Positions 34,136 to 46,450 of a stretch of 64,000 nucleotides of DNA are shown piece after piece (the stretch's first letter is position 1; each line of letters starts with the position of its first letter). The position numbers and the translations under genes are program-made. This DNA comes from Orthonyx spaldingii (lineage: Eukaryota; Chordata; Aves; Passeriformes; Orthonychidae). Location of the stretch: contig VZTJ01002475.1 of the NCBI GenBank assembly GCA_013397795.1, positions 69,403-133,402 on the forward strand. The letters run 5' to 3'. Under the pieces are notes generated by a model that searched no databases, was not told where the DNA came from, and was given only the letters and a program-made list of their open reading frames with translations.

Positions 34136-34880
34136 TCAGTAGTTATCAGAACTAAAGCTAAAAGTATAACAGAAGTTTTTAAAAAATTATTGTGCTTCCA
34201 ATATTTTTAAGATGGAATTTTCCACTTTCTCTTTAAATTCTTTCAAAAATTTGAAACTTTTCCTTTTATTTATTGGAAGGAAGGGAGTTTGTAGACCATT
34301 TAGATGGATTCTTAATTAATCTTCTGGAATAGTGTGGGTTGTTTTTTAAAATATTTATTCCTTTCCTCATTCTCACTAGAAGGTGAAATGATTTTTTTTT
34401 TTCTGGTTGCATCATAGACAAAGGGTCCCCTCAGTAAATCCTTCCTCCACCACTGGTCCCATCTCCAGTGTGATTTATGGAGATTGTAAGTTGGTCTGGG
34501 CAAAAAAGATGAATATAATACTTTGTTTGATGGAAACCTGTGGGATTTACCTCTCTCTGAGGATGTTTGTGCTCTCAGCAGGAACTTTCCTGCCTTTCCT
34601 TCTCCTTTAGCTCGGATCAGGATGGCACAAAGCTCATCCTCCAGGTGTGGAGCAGCGGTAACTCCCCTGCAGGGCTGCTGATGGCCCCTTTCTCTGCGGG
34701 TACAAACCTCCCCAGGTACAGTTTATTCCCGGAGGAGCAGAGCATCACCTGCTGCCTGTGGGGGTTCTCAGACTCGGAGCAGCTTCTCTGCCTTGCTCCC
34801 CCTGGGGAAGGTGCAAAAGCAGCCCCGGAGCTGTCCCTGCCTGAGGAGGTTGGCATGGAATGGCTTTTTTAACTTTTTAA
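34136..34880. other. Non-coding sequence
   Basis: AT-rich to about 34610, then GC-richer. A frame after a pyrimidine-AG (TTCTCCTTTAG, near 34601-34611) stays open for about 85 codons to a stop at 34872, but the peptide is unfamiliar and no donor or conserved domain is visible, so no exon is called. Confidence 0.45.
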
Positions 34881-35240
34881 CTGATCTTTCTTCATTGAGC
34901 GCCTTTCTCTTCCTCTTTGCCTTCCCCTTCCCTCTTTTCTTTTTCCTTTTTGCCTCTTTTTTTTTTTTTGTCTTTTTACTTCTTTTTTTGTCTTTTTGCC
35001 TCTTTCCCCCCCCCCCTCTCTTTTTGTTTTTGTCTTTTCATCCCTTTTTTTGGGGGGGGAGGGGGGTGTTTTGCTTTGTTTATTTATTTATTTATTTATT
35101 TACTTTGTTTGGTTTGGTTTGGATTGGTTTGGTTTGGGTTTTTTTTTTGTAGTTTTTTTTTCCCCTTGAGTTTGTTTTTTTGGGAGTTTTTGAGGCGGCT
35201 TGTTTTTGGTTTTTTTGTTGTTTTTGGTTTTTTTTCCCCT
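34881..35240. repeat. Strand-asymmetric T/C then T/G low-complexity region
   Basis: On the plus strand A is nearly absent for about 200 bp. T/C runs with a C11-12 run near 35008-35020 are followed by G8-A-G6 at 35052-35066, a (TTTA)n microsatellite at 35079-35104, (GGTTT)n at about 35108-35138 and more poly(T) with GG or TTTGG breaks to about 35240. The pyrimidine half could form triplex (H-DNA), and the G block could form quadruplex. Long phenylalanine-rich frames across it are artefacts. Confidence 0.92.
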
Positions 35241-35420
35241 TTTTTCTCCTTTCGCTCCTTTCCCCCTCTCCCTTCACCGTGCTGTGGCCACGTCTCTGTC
35301 CTGCCCTGCCCTCCGAGCCACCCGGGCTGGCTCCGCTCTGTCCTTGCGTGTCGCGGTCACCAGAGGGGGACAGAGCCCCACGCTCGGCACCTGCGGAGGT
35401 GACGCTCCCTCCGCCACCCA
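35241..35420. promoter_or_regulatory. CpG-dense patch next to the T/G tract
   Basis: About 14 CpG dinucleotides in about 180 bp, far denser than most of this window. It includes GTCGCGGTCACCAGAGGGGG at 35350-35369, a weak CTCF-like word with about three mismatches to the pattern. No TATA box or convincing first exon adjoins it. It could be a small CpG island or a GC-biased conversion patch. Confidence 0.35.
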
Positions 35421-37349
35421 AAAACTCCTGCCAGGGCTGGGAGATGGATTTTTGGGATGGCAGCTGCACCCCTGGGTGCCCCAAGCCCAGCGCTGGGGGT
35501 GGTGCTGGTGCCACGCCCCAGGGACCAGCCTGGGGTCCCCTTGCTGTCACACAGCGCCAGTGTCCCGTTAGCCTGGGAAGGATGGGTGTGCTTAAAAACA
35601 AACATTCCAGCAGCCCGAAACAGCTGTAAACTCCCTGGGGAGTGAGCAGAGGATTGAGCTTTGGCACTGCTTGGTCGTTCCTGCCTGTCACTGTAACAGA
35701 ACTGCTGTTTAAAAATGACTGTCCCTGTGTTGAGATACCTGTTCCCCCCAGTTTTGGTCTGATTCACTGAGAACTGGCACACACCAAGTGTTCAAGTGAG
35801 CAGCACCCATCCAGGAGAAGAATTTGCAACCGACAGCATTGGAAATGAGAGGAGAAGCAAATTTGATGAACATTTGGCTTTTTCGATAGCTGGCTATGCC
35901 TGATTGGAACCCGTGGGGAAAACAAACACAATTATTTGTGTGAGATTGAATTCCATTGCCAGCAGAAAATATAAAATCTGTCACCTGCACGCTCTCTGCT
36001 GTCTGGCCATGGGCGATGCCCGTGGGTAGCAGCGGGAGCAGCCAGCCCTGAGCCAAGGTGTGTGCTCAGGTCCCCGTGCCCTCCTGTCCCACTGCCACGT
36101 GTGACCCCTAAAATGTGGGTCACCCATATGGCGAGGCGAGGCTCCCTCCCAGAATCAGGGAGATGGCAAAGCAGGTCCCTGCAATCGAGGACCAGGGCTG
36201 TGCCCAGGGGTAAATCCTGCGGGCTGCAGGCCTGGCTTTGGTGGTGTGGCCGGCCAAGCCTGGCAGAGCAGAGTCTGAGAGACCTTAGGATGTATAAATA
36301 ATACTTGGCTTGAGTCCCTTTGCTCAACTCCAGACAGCTTGCAGCGTTCCCTTCTCCGGATCCTCGGTGTCAGACCCTTGCCCGAATCCAGCTGTCCCTG
36401 GTAATTGAATTTGAGTGCCTCAGGCTGGGAGTCTGTGTTGGTGTTTGAAGGGAAGCATTTAAGCGTGGTCACCCCTGGGCTTTGAAGCTCCCTGTCTGCC
36501 ACCAAGGATGGTGGGGACGGTGCCACCACTGTGCCTGGTCCCAGCTGAAGCCACACAGCAGCTGATTTAGGGAATTGAGGAGTTTTCTGTTGTGCAGATG
36601 GGAGGAACTGGACAGCTAACGAGAGTTTATTCTGGTGGATCTGAAAAATGCATTAAATATTCTTGAGAGAGCCACCAAGTGCTGTTTGGACAGCTGGTGG
36701 CACCTTTGCAGGCTGCAGGGTTCCACCCACTGATGTGGCCCTGCTGTCAGTGATGGGGTATGAGGCACTGAGCTCCCACAGCCCATCCTGGGCAGTGACA
36801 TCCCACAGACCTGGAGCAGGTCCCCAAGGTCCCAGCCAGGGGAAGCCTCGAGCTGGAGTGCCTCCTTTCTGCAGAGGGAAGAGGAATTTGAGGTGGAGGT
36901 AGTGACTAGAAAACCAGCAGAGCTGATATCTGAGACTCTCTTTCTCCTCCTTAAACCATTTCATTGTAATTACCGTGCAAACAGAAGGCCTGGGTAATTA
37001 TTACGTGGTTTTGTGGGTGTAAATTTAACATATTGTTCCCATGCAGCCACACTGGGAGGGAAGACTTTTTCCTTTGAGTTTTTCTCTTTAACTCCCTGCC
37101 TTCAGTTTCTCCCTGGACTCAGCACAGCCAGTCAATAGTCACCAGAACGGGAAATAGCTCTGAACCCCCGCCAGCAGCAGGGACTGGCACTGCCATCCTG
37201 GTTTTCAGGAGGATACAGGGAGAAGCAGTAAATCTGCAGGTGCAGAGGGTGACCCAGCCCAAAACACAGGGAAAGGGATGCAAAGTGCAGTTGGTGGGTG
37301 TCACAAGGCTTCTGAGAGCCACCTCGTCCCCAGACTCTGGTGGAGAGTA
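35421..37349. other. Non-coding sequence
   Basis: Mostly GC-moderate to rich. A TATA-like word (GTATAAATAA at 36292-36301) lies downstream of GC-rich DNA but has no recognisable transcript context. Overlapping frames of up to 204 codons on both strands run into the CR1 at right. Confidence 0.45.
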
Positions 37350-37603
37350 TGGCATGGAGCTGTGCCAGGGCAGGGTCAGGCTGGAGATCAGGAAAGGTTC
37401 TTCCCCCCGAGGGTGCTGGGCACTGCCCAGGCTCCCCAGGGAATGGTCCCGGCCCCGAGGCTGCCAGAGCTCCAGGAGCGTTTGGACAGCGCTCCAGGGA
37501 TGCACAGGGTGGGGGTGTTGGGGGGTCTGTGCAGGGACAGGAGCTGCACTGGTTCCTGTGGGTCCCTTCCAACCCAGAGCATTCTATGACTCTGATTCTG
37601 TGG
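37350..37603 (+). mobile_element. CR1 LINE, 3' end, about 254 bp, distinct subfamily
   Basis: Atggagctgtgccagggcag, the ggagatcaggaaaggttctt block, ggctgccagagctccaggag, cgtttggacagcgctccagg, then ggtcccttccaacccagagc and attctatgactctgattctg plus tg as the octamer tail. The 'gaggctgccagagctccaggagcgtttggac' phrase type is absent from the other copies, marking a different CR1 lineage. Confidence 0.93.
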
Positions 37604-40600
37604 TGGTTCATGAGTTCCAAGGGGACACTCAAGCTAAGAAATCCCATATTGAAGTGCTGGGGTTTATTTAAGGATCTTGGGGAATGGCAGCATTGTGTTT
37701 CACTTCTCCAGAGCTCTGGAGGCCAGAGCTGGCTGAGCTGAAGCACCAGGCTCTCTTTCTCAAGTTAGCACAGAACAATGGTGCAGATGTGTTTCAGGGA
37801 CAGTCTTTTGCCTTTTTATTTCTGACTTTAACATATTGCACAAAGAGTTGTGAGTCTCAGCTCATATTGATTTATTTACTGTAAGAAAATTTTCCATGGA
37901 ATTACAGCCATTTTTCCTTTTTTCTGGTCATAATCATCTGAATTTTGCCACCGCCCGTATTCGACTCTAAGCACAGGAACAAATCACCATGACTGCAGCT
38001 CGTTGCAACATTCCCACAGCCCAGGATGAAAGAGGTGGCTCCAAACAGCTTGGAATGTTGGTGTGCTGGTGTGTCTGGGTGTGCTGTAGTCGGGCAGACC
38101 TGCGCTGCTGTCTGAGCTGCAGAACAGATGACTCAGAAAAGACTCTCAAGTAAGTTATAAATTGTTTCCTGTCACCCGTGCTGCCGTCTCGCTCTGCTGT
38201 TCTGCTCCTTCCTATTACATTTCTTTCCTTGCTCCTTCCCATTCCCTACATAAAAACAAAGCTGAAAGTGCTTGTGCTGAAGGCACTCGTGCTTATGGCC
38301 TGCTTGGAGTGTTTTTAATCAAATCCCCTGGGTTTGGGCTGCCCAGCTCTCACAAACAACCAAGCCAACAAAGCCCATTCCTGAGCTGCTGGTGTTCTGC
38401 TGGCTGGATAAAGATGCTGTTGGAAGCAGTTTCATTTTTCAGTTGATCTTTTATTTCCCACATGAACCCTGTGTAGCACAACACGTCCTGCTGAGAGTTA
38501 AACCTGTCTGTGCTTTTGGACTCACCTCCACTGCAAGAGCTGATGCTTTGTTACAAGTCCCACAGCATCCAGAATCTGTTGGATTTGTCCTGTCTGTTCA
38601 CAACCCCTCTGTGCTGGAAGTCTATATTTGTGCCTGCAAAGCTCCAGGTGTCCTTTGGAGCGTCCCAGGGGCCTTGCCTTGCTCTTGGCACGTGTGTAAA
38701 CACAATGGAAATGATGATCTGGAGTAGATTTGGGAGCAACAAAGGTAGAAGGGGTCATATTTTCCTTCCTCCTGCTTTACTCCTTGAAGACCTCTGGATC
38801 CGTGCTGTCTCTGGGCTATAAAAGAAGATGAGTGGAAAATTGAGATATAGAAGAGAAAGCCCCAGGCCTTCATGTTTCCAACAGGAAAAGCATTTTATTG
38901 TGCTGCAGTTTTCCACAGCAGGTTTTGGGGATGCTCTGTGGACTTTGCCACCACAACATTGCTTTGCTGCTGCTTTGGCCACAGGGGAAGGATGTTTTTA
39001 AGACGTGGTGATTTTGTGCCCCAACCTTGCCTTGTAGTAACAAGGCCCAGGTAATTTTTGACTTTGTGTAGGTGGTTTTAGTCAGCCCAGGCTACTTCTC
39101 TAAATACAAAAGTATATTTTACTCAAAGCTTGGAGAAGTCCAGGAAAACTTTCACACAGAAAACACAGATCTAGAGGGGAGCATCCTGAGGATCTGCCCT
39201 TCTGTCCACGTGTGGTCGCCCCCCTGGTGTGAGTGGAAGGGGAACATGTCAATTAATTTTGTTTACTTGAACAGAGCTAATGTTTTCCTGCATTTCTAAG
39301 AAGATACTTCATCGAACTTTGAGCATTTTTTATTTGAACTTAAAAAAATATTTTTCTGACCTGTTTTTTTGAAAATCAAGAGACCGTATGAAAGTGAATC
39401 TTTCTTCTGATCAGCTTCCACTTAATAAATGTGTATTTTTCAAAGGGCTGATTACATCAAACTTGTCTAATGAGCTCCATGGAGTGGAGATGGCCAAGAA
39501 AAATGTCTGGCTTAAGGTACTGCTGGTTTTGGTGTCTCTCATCTGTGGAATAAGTGGAAAAGCAATTTTACAGGTGGTAGGATGGGATGGTGAAGAGAAC
39601 ACATGAGAAAAAAAGTCCCTTATACCTGAATATTGTTTAAGAAAGATGTAAAGAAAGCACTCAGTCTCGTACAGCAGGGTTACATCCTGCTAGTGTGACC
39701 TGTCTTGGATTTTGATCTGCCCTGATAAATCTGAAAAATTACTTATAATGTTTGGATACTGCCATTATTTCTGCAGTTTTGGAATTTTGTTCTGGCTTAT
39801 TCTGGGTTTGAACTTCCCTGAGGTTGTTGGGAGTCTGGGCTGGGCGAATTCCTGGGGAAGGAAGCAGAGGAGATCTCTTATTTCTGTGTTTTTTAAATGT
39901 GAGTTCTTGTAAGCACTTGTACAGTGCCTTGGAAAGCAACTGATAACAAAAGAGATTTGGAGTTTGGATAAGATAAGAATCAAATTGAATATTTGTCCTG
40001 ACCCAGCAATGCACTTTATCTGTTCAGGAGATCCAAAGAGTTGCACTTGTAAAATAGTTTTTCTGTTTTCTCCATCTCCTAAACTCCTCTGTGCTGAGGT
40101 TGGACTCAAGCACTAAATCTAACAACAGTCACAAACCCCATGGGGTGACAGCAAATTTGTCTCTAAAATTTGGTGATAGTGAACTTTGCCATCCCTCCTT
40201 TGTCATGGCAAAGTCCCACAGGAGTTACAAACACCACGTGACACTCACAGCCTCTGGGGATACTTCTATAACTTGTCAAGAAAGGGATGATTCCACAGAG
40301 CTGCTGATTCCAGAGGTGGCCCTGAGCTGAAATCCGTGTTGCCCCAGCTCCTGAAGTTGCTGCAGCTCAGCCTGAAGCAGTGCCCAGCTTGGGCAGGACA
40401 CTCCAGGCAGTGGAATTACCCATGGGCAGTGCAGCCCTGAGCAGCAATTCCACTCTGCAGCCCCCAGTCGCTCTCCCTGAGCCTTCTGGCTTTGGTGAGT
40501 TGCAGTTTATTCCTCTCGGACCGAGGCCTGGTGCCTTCCTCCTTGGAGACGATTCCCGTAATTCCTGTGTAATTCCATTAGCTCCAACCAGACCTACCTA

Positions 40601-40980
40601 CAACAGACAGAAGAAATATTTCCAACCTCCCCAGATCCTGCTGAAAATGATGCCTCTGCTCCCTCCCAGGGGGAACTTGTGCTCAGCAGAGACACAGTGA
40701 CAGAAACCAGCCTTTAAAACATGATTTATACAGCACCAACAGCAGGACTAGTGAAACTTAAGAAGTGTTAAGTGACAAGGGGTCTCTGGTTTTGCTTTTA
40801 TTGCCTGAAGTCTGTAAACTGGAGTCCAGGAACCTGGAGATATACCAGGAGGTTGGGGTCGACACTGAAGTGGCTGGTTCTTCACTGCCTCTTGATATTT
40901 ATTTAGAAAGCACTACAAAAAATATTGCTTTTTCTGTCAAACCTGCCAATAAATTTGCTCAGTAGGCATAAATAATGAGC
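37604..40980. other. Long non-coding stretch
   Basis: Over 3 kb without a supported gene, RNA or transposon. Mixed composition; AT-rich near 37.8-37.9 and 39.3-39.4 kb. Frames do not exceed about 115 codons and none is familiar. Confidence 0.5.
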
Positions 40981-41400
40981 AGCATGGGGACATGGCTGGC
41001 AGATGATAGTCTTGACATGTTTGTAAGCAACTCAAAATCCATTACCATGGGATCAAAATTGCATAAGGGCCTAAGAAAACACTGAATTAGGGCCTCAAAT
41101 CTAATATATCAATTTTGATAAGCTACCTAGTAACCAGCTACAAGAAAACTTATCTTGCTCAAGCTGTATTTCTAGCTGGCATAGAGACTGAAAATTAAAG
41201 AATTAGCATATTTGTGGCAAATAAAATATTATGCTTCCAAGCAAGTGACTGTCCTTATTTAATGCTCTGCTTTGTATTTAGAGTAGCTGCAGAGGCGCAT
41301 CCTATATGTGCTCAGTACAGCAGCTGAACGATGTGTTTGGAATAATTCATCAGATAAATTCATGTCCGTGAATAATCTGCATTCAGATCATGACCTTTAC
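40981..41400. promoter_or_regulatory. Candidate conserved non-coding element with nested dyads
   Basis: AT-rich and repeat-free. Inverted copies ATCAAAATT (41052-41060) and AATTTTGAT (41111-41119) lie 50 bp apart. A nested dyad follows: AGCATA (41205-41210) with TATGCT (41230-41235) outside, and TATTTG (41209-41214) with CAAATA (41218-41223) inside. GGGCCTAAGAAAACACTGAA near 41067 and GATGTGTTTGGAATAATTCA near 41331 carry further factor-like words. No frame spans it. Function is inferred. Confidence 0.42.
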
Positions 41401-42659
41401 AAAGCTGTGCTTTTTCCAGGGCTCAGAACTTCCAGCTAATGCTGGGCAGAAACAAGAGGAACACAGAGGAATTTTCTCCCCTCTCCTTCGTTCCAGTGGG
41501 ATCCCTCATTTGGGAGCAGAGCACGAAAGCCTCAGCCCAGGGGATTTTCTGAGTGTGTTGCTGGAGCTGGGGAAACAGAGGAGTTTTAAGCACAGACAAG
41601 GGGTTGGGGCCACAGGTGAGCTGTGAGAGCCGTGTGTGGCCAGCACTGAGTGCCTTGGCTGTGTCAGTGCGGGCTCTGCTGTCACTAACCATGGACTAAG
41701 AGCCAAAGTGCAGTTCCCAGAGCTGAGCTGAGGTGTGGTGTCTTCCCAAGCCACAGTCTCTGACTGCTCTTTGAGAGGCCAGACAGGTGGGAGCAGCTCA
41801 GGGAGCACTGGTGGCTCTCACCCCTGAGCCTGGGCTGCAGGGTGAATCCGTGGGCAATGCAGGAGCTGTCTCACCATCGCTGGACTCTGGGAGATGAGGC
41901 AGGGCAGTCTGGCCAGGCCATGCAAGTCCACACGTGTTTATCCAGTGACACACTGCTTACCCCAGCACTTACCTGCTGGGGAAATCACCAACGAAGCAGC
42001 TCTCGCTGTGTGAGTGAACTCTGCACACTCTGACTGCAGGGCGTTAGAGAGGACAAAATTAAAACCGCGTCAGGACCATGGACAGGGGCTCAGAGAAGCT
42101 CAGGTTACAGCTACAAGGGCCCCTAAACCTTGGTAGGTTTTGCTCACCGTGCCAAAAACTAATAGGAAATAAAATAGTCAGAAAGCAACAGGGCTGTAAA
42201 GTGTCAGGAGCAAAAACTGAGCCAGAGATTTCCATTTAACAAATATTATGTCTTCATACTGGATGACGCCGGTGTTAGTGATTTTAGAAGTGAACTTTAG
42301 CGTTTTTAGTATGAAACATTTACATTCTCCCTCATTTGCTTTCAGCAGTTTCACAGATCTTTGTGCCGCTCTCACATAGAAACGTCTTATGAATTCTGCA
42401 ATGTTCTTTATTTGCTTCCTGTGTCTAAGATGGTAAATAAAATTTTGTATAAAACCTCTTGCTGTGGGAATGAGGTTCCCCTGGGCACGTTCCTCAGATC
42501 CTCTGGATCATCTAGGTGAAGGAAAACCTCCCAGGCTACCAGTCATGTTATGTGACTGGGGCCACCGTGTTTAGCTTGGGAGACTTTGGTGGTTTGATTC
42601 ACCAGGTCACCCAAGGAGCTGGTCCTCCTGCGAAATGAGCAGGAAAACTTGAGGTTGGA
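41401..42659. other. Non-coding sequence
   Basis: GC-rich to about 41.95 kb with short random frames, then AT-richer. No transposon before the MIR remnant. Confidence 0.5.
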
Positions 42660-42790
42660 TTTGCTAGGCTGTAGTCCTGACTTTGTTGTTCCCCCTCTGG
42701 ATGAAAGCAATGACTCAGTTTCCTTGTCTGTAAAATGGAGAATTAGGATTGTTGTCCCACTGTAAGAGTTTGAAGAGTGGATGGGAAGCT
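42660..42790 (+). mobile_element. MIR SINE remnant
   Basis: The core ctcagtttccttgtctgtaa aatgg (42714-42738) followed by gattgttgt near 42748 and a tgaagagtggatg end follows the MIR order (ctcagtttcctcatctgtaa aatgg ... gggttgttgtgagg ...). The left part is weaker. MIRs are ancient, present across amniotes and usually very diverged in birds, as here. Confidence 0.75.
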
Positions 42791-42900
42791 CCAAGCAGAT
42801 GTTTTTCTGTAGAAAACACGTGTGAAGGAAGCTTGAAAGGGCTCTGCATTCAGCACTGTGAGGTTTATTTGCTGTTTCAGCTTGTTTGTTCTTTCATCAG
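42791..42900. other. Non-coding spacer
   Basis: A short AT-moderate stretch between the MIR remnant and a CNE-like block; nothing specific is visible. Confidence 0.4.
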
Positions 42901-43345
42901 GCTGTTGAACAATAGCTAATGAAAGGGGATGACCTTATTTTTTTTACAGGATATTACTGCTCCTGTGTCTTTGAACCAATTAACGCAGCAGCTTTGTGTG
43001 TGGAGTGCAGCAGCGTTGGGTCCTCCCTGTTAGGACTTTGATGACTGCTGCAAAAGCAAAAATGTGGCTGAATGGGGCTTTCATTATTTCATTATTCTCT
43101 AAATTTATTTTAGGCTGCTAAAGAATTAACGTGAATAATTTTCCCATTTCACCATCTGCTTTAGACTCCATCTCAAAGGGTTCCCAATGAGCATTGCACG
43201 CAAAACCCTTTAAAAATGATCCTCTCCATATTTCCCTCACTCAGCAGTCTGCTAATGCGGCCAATAGATCTAGGTGATGGGCCTGCGTGATTTAGGGAGC
43301 ATCATTAGGGTTATGATGAGCTATGCAACTGTCTTGTTTATTCAC
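42901..43345. promoter_or_regulatory. Candidate conserved non-coding element
   Basis: Includes GAACAATAGCTAATGAAAGG (SOX/homeodomain-like, near 42906), AACCAATTAACGCAGCAGC near 42974, GCTAATGCGGCCAATAGATC near 43251 and GGAGCATCATTAGGGTTATG near 43296. Rare CpGs are retained and no repeat or gene overlaps. It lies just right of an ancient MIR, which is compatible with old, undisturbed DNA. Confidence 0.38.
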
Positions 43346-46189
43346 ACTTGGCAATTTCCTCGCGGTGCCTTTTGTCTCAGAAAGACTTTTTGCGTTTAAG
43401 CTTTTACAGAGAGAGCAGTGCCAGAGACATGCAGTGGGTGAGACATCCACCTTGGGCTCAGGAGCACAAGCTGCTCCTGTGCTTTCCATCTTATTTCCCT
43501 CGTGGCTCAGGCTGGGCACCCTGAGGAGCTCTGGTGAGCTCTCCATAACTGACCCGAGGGGCAGTGCTTGTCTCCTGCTGACCTTCAAAGGGTCACTCAC
43601 AAAGGGTTTACATGTCTTGACTGTCAAGTCTCTGCCTCTGTGCATTTCCCACTCCAATCTCTTGGGTTCAAGGTTTTTTTTTATTCAGTCTTTGCCTACC
43701 AGGGTCAAACTCCACTGAAGAAGCCTCTATTAAACATCCTCACCACGATGCCTCTCAGGTCAGCCCACGACTGCCCTCCTTCCTTGCGAGGAGGAGGAGG
43801 AGGATCAGGAAGCTAAAGCGTTTAACCTGCCTGTCAAACAAAATTATTCATGGCAGGTGAGTGGCTGAGCAGCATTTTGCAAGGTTACTGTGAATAATAC
43901 ATAACATGGTCAGTCTTGGCACGGGAGTGTTGCTCTAATTTTAGAACAATTCCCACGCCTGGAAGAAAAATGGTGCACTTGTCCATATTTCTCATTTCCT
44001 GTGATAGGTGTGAAGGGCTGCTTTGCTGGTCAGGTGTGAATAGCTGTAGCTCTGCCCCTTGGGGCTGTGGCAGGGGTCAGAGCGTGGCTGCAGGGCAGGG
44101 CAGAGCAGCAGAGCCGTGTCCTGAGCGGGGCTGACGGGCTCTGAGTCCCCGAGTGTCCCCCGCGCGCCAGCCGTGCTTGTGCCCTCGGAATGGGCACACA
44201 GAGCTTTACCAGCGGGGCTGGAATGAGGTGACACCGCTCTGGGATGGCACCTAACCCATCTCCTGCCAGCCTGGAACCAGGGGGAGATCAATGTGCAGCC
44301 GCCCTCGGCTGAACCCTCTCGGTTTTGTTTGCAGAGCACAAGACGGATGGACGGCCATGCGCACAGACATGCTCAGGCTTCTCCCCAAAGTGTGATGTCA
44401 TTCTGGTATTTCATATTCAGACTAAGATATTATAATGGCACTATTTCCTTCCTTCAAGCAAAAAATTAGTTGAGCAGATCCTCTATTCTTATGGAAAGCC
44501 TGTAAGTCTATTACTTTGCTGGGAATTGGATTTTTTTTTAATTCTTGAAAGGGGCTACTTTCCCACACAGAATTTTGACTGAAATACAGTATTTACTATG
44601 TTTTACAATACAATACATAAAGGACTCTGGCTATTTTAATTTTTGATTAAATATAGAAACTCTTAGCTTTATATTTTGAACTGTTGACATCATATAAATT
44701 AAAACAAACAAACAAGAAACATTCTAGCTCTCTTATTTTTATAAACTTTAATTTGCACTTGCTCTTTCTTCAGTTAACCTGCACTAGCTTTTTGCTCACC
44801 CTGGCAATCCACGTGGTAATAAAAGGGAATACAAGTGTGCTTAAATCCCACCAAATCCATCACTTCATAAACACCCACACACCTCTCATGGTTTGGAAAG
44901 TACATTTTGATCACTGTTTCGTTGATGCCGACAAAAATGAGTCACAAAAATCTTGGTGCAAACTCTGCAAGTCAAAGAGAGTCTGTCCATTGACTTAGTG
45001 ACTTTGGCTCAAGCATTCGATGTACAGAAACAAAAGAGATGAAGAGACCTGGCTGACCTGAAAGATCCCATTTCCAGGAGCAATCCATGAGAGGTATCAG
45101 GAGGGGATGGACGTGATGGACAGAGAGGTAAATAAAGTGGGCGTTCCAGCTTTAACTTATGGCTGCAAGGGCACTGGAGTGAGGCCTTTAATTTCACATC
45201 AGGATTCTTCTCGTATTTGTTAGATAGAACAATATTAACCTTTTGAATTTATTTAGAAACTCATTAGTGCTTTTTTCAATAGTCCATTCTTTTCCTGATT
45301 AGCTCTCCTCATTACGATTCAAATTTCTTTCTGCTACATTTACCACATTGTCCTGCTTTCTCTCATCTCTATTGTTGCTCAGCTTAATTTATTAAAGCAA
45401 TGAAAAAGGAAGGGGGGATCAGTTGACACAGCAACCTTCCAAGCCTTTGGTGCTTGAGGAGGAAGCGAAAAGAAGGGAAACACTCCTGAGTTTGCCTTTT
45501 CCTCCAGGAAAAGATGGGGGATGGTGTGGCAGCAGTTTCTATACAAGAGATGCAAGCACAGTTCAGAGGGGAGGAGCAGATAAAAACCTTCTGGATGTGC
45601 CTTAGTCCATGCCCAAAGCTGCCAGCAAGGCACTGAGGTGGCTGCAGTGACGTACCTGCAGTGACCCTACAGCCTTGCAGGGCTTGGCTTTCCTGCTTTC
45701 TCACTTCAGCCGTTGCTCAGTCCCAGAGTTTTTGAATGAAATTCACTCTGAGAGTTCCGTGTTCTCATCCTGTCCTGGAAACATGTGCAACTAATGCTCC
45801 TCTGGCATCCTGTACCTTAGGCTGTTTTAAAAACTATGTGTAAGTCTTTAGTACCATTTATTTTGTGTACTTTTCTTTGGGATCAAGATGGAGTTTGGGA
45901 GCTGCTGTAATTCCTCTTGACCTCACTCAACTCCAGTGGAATGTGAATTTATGCTCTGATAAGGATTTTTCAGTGAGAGACTTGAGCCTGTCCCTGTTTT
46001 GGGGGAACTGGAATGGGGAGATGCTTACGTTCATTTGTGTATTTGCTGCCCTGATTTGCAAACTATTTTTTTTATTAGGAACATAATTTTTGGCCTGTTT
46101 CTCTGTACAACGCTCGTTTCCCAGCAGCAACGCTGCCACATCCCATGTGCCTGTGATTAAAGCTGCGTTCACTCCTGACAAGAGATGAT
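43346..46189. other. Non-coding sequence
   Basis: Contains an (AGG)6-like microsatellite at about 43789-43806, a GC- and CpG-richer patch at 44.09-44.35 kb and an AT-rich block at 44.40-44.75 kb with a T run near 44531. No frame over about 131 codons and no known product. Confidence 0.45.
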
Positions 46190-46450
46190 TAAATGCAGCC
46201 AGATGATTTCAGCCATCCCAGCCACTGTGGTTCTCTGATTATCGGTGTGTGTGAACGCCTCACAAATGTGAATGAATGTGTTTACGCAGCAGCTATCGTA
46301 AAACTGGGAAGTGCCAGAGTGTTTTATTTGAGGAACGGAGGGATTAACTCAGCAAAGGTTATATAAAGAGGTTTTGGCAGGGCCACAAAAAGAATCTAAA
46401 TTTCTGAGTTTCTACTCCAATGCCTTAATCATAAAATCATCTTTTCTCTG
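46190..46450. promoter_or_regulatory. Candidate conserved non-coding element
   Basis: GATTAAATGCAGCCAGATGA near 46186, CTCTGATTATCGGTGTGTGT near 46232, ACGCAGCAGCTATCGTAAAA near 46284 and AGTGTTTTATTTGAGG near 46317 combine homeodomain/E-box-like words with retained CpGs. No repeat or coding frame is seen. Confidence 0.35.

Noticed and set aside
35357..35371. Second CTCF-like word TCACCAGAGGGGGAC
   Set aside because: About three mismatches to the core pattern, so too weak to list as a site on its own.
34793..35402. Phenylalanine-rich frames resembling transmembrane proteins
   Set aside because: They come from the poly(T)-rich low-complexity tract in different phases.
36292..36301. TATA-like word GTATAAATAA as a promoter
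   Set aside because: An isolated AT word with no initiator, CpG island or transcript evidence.
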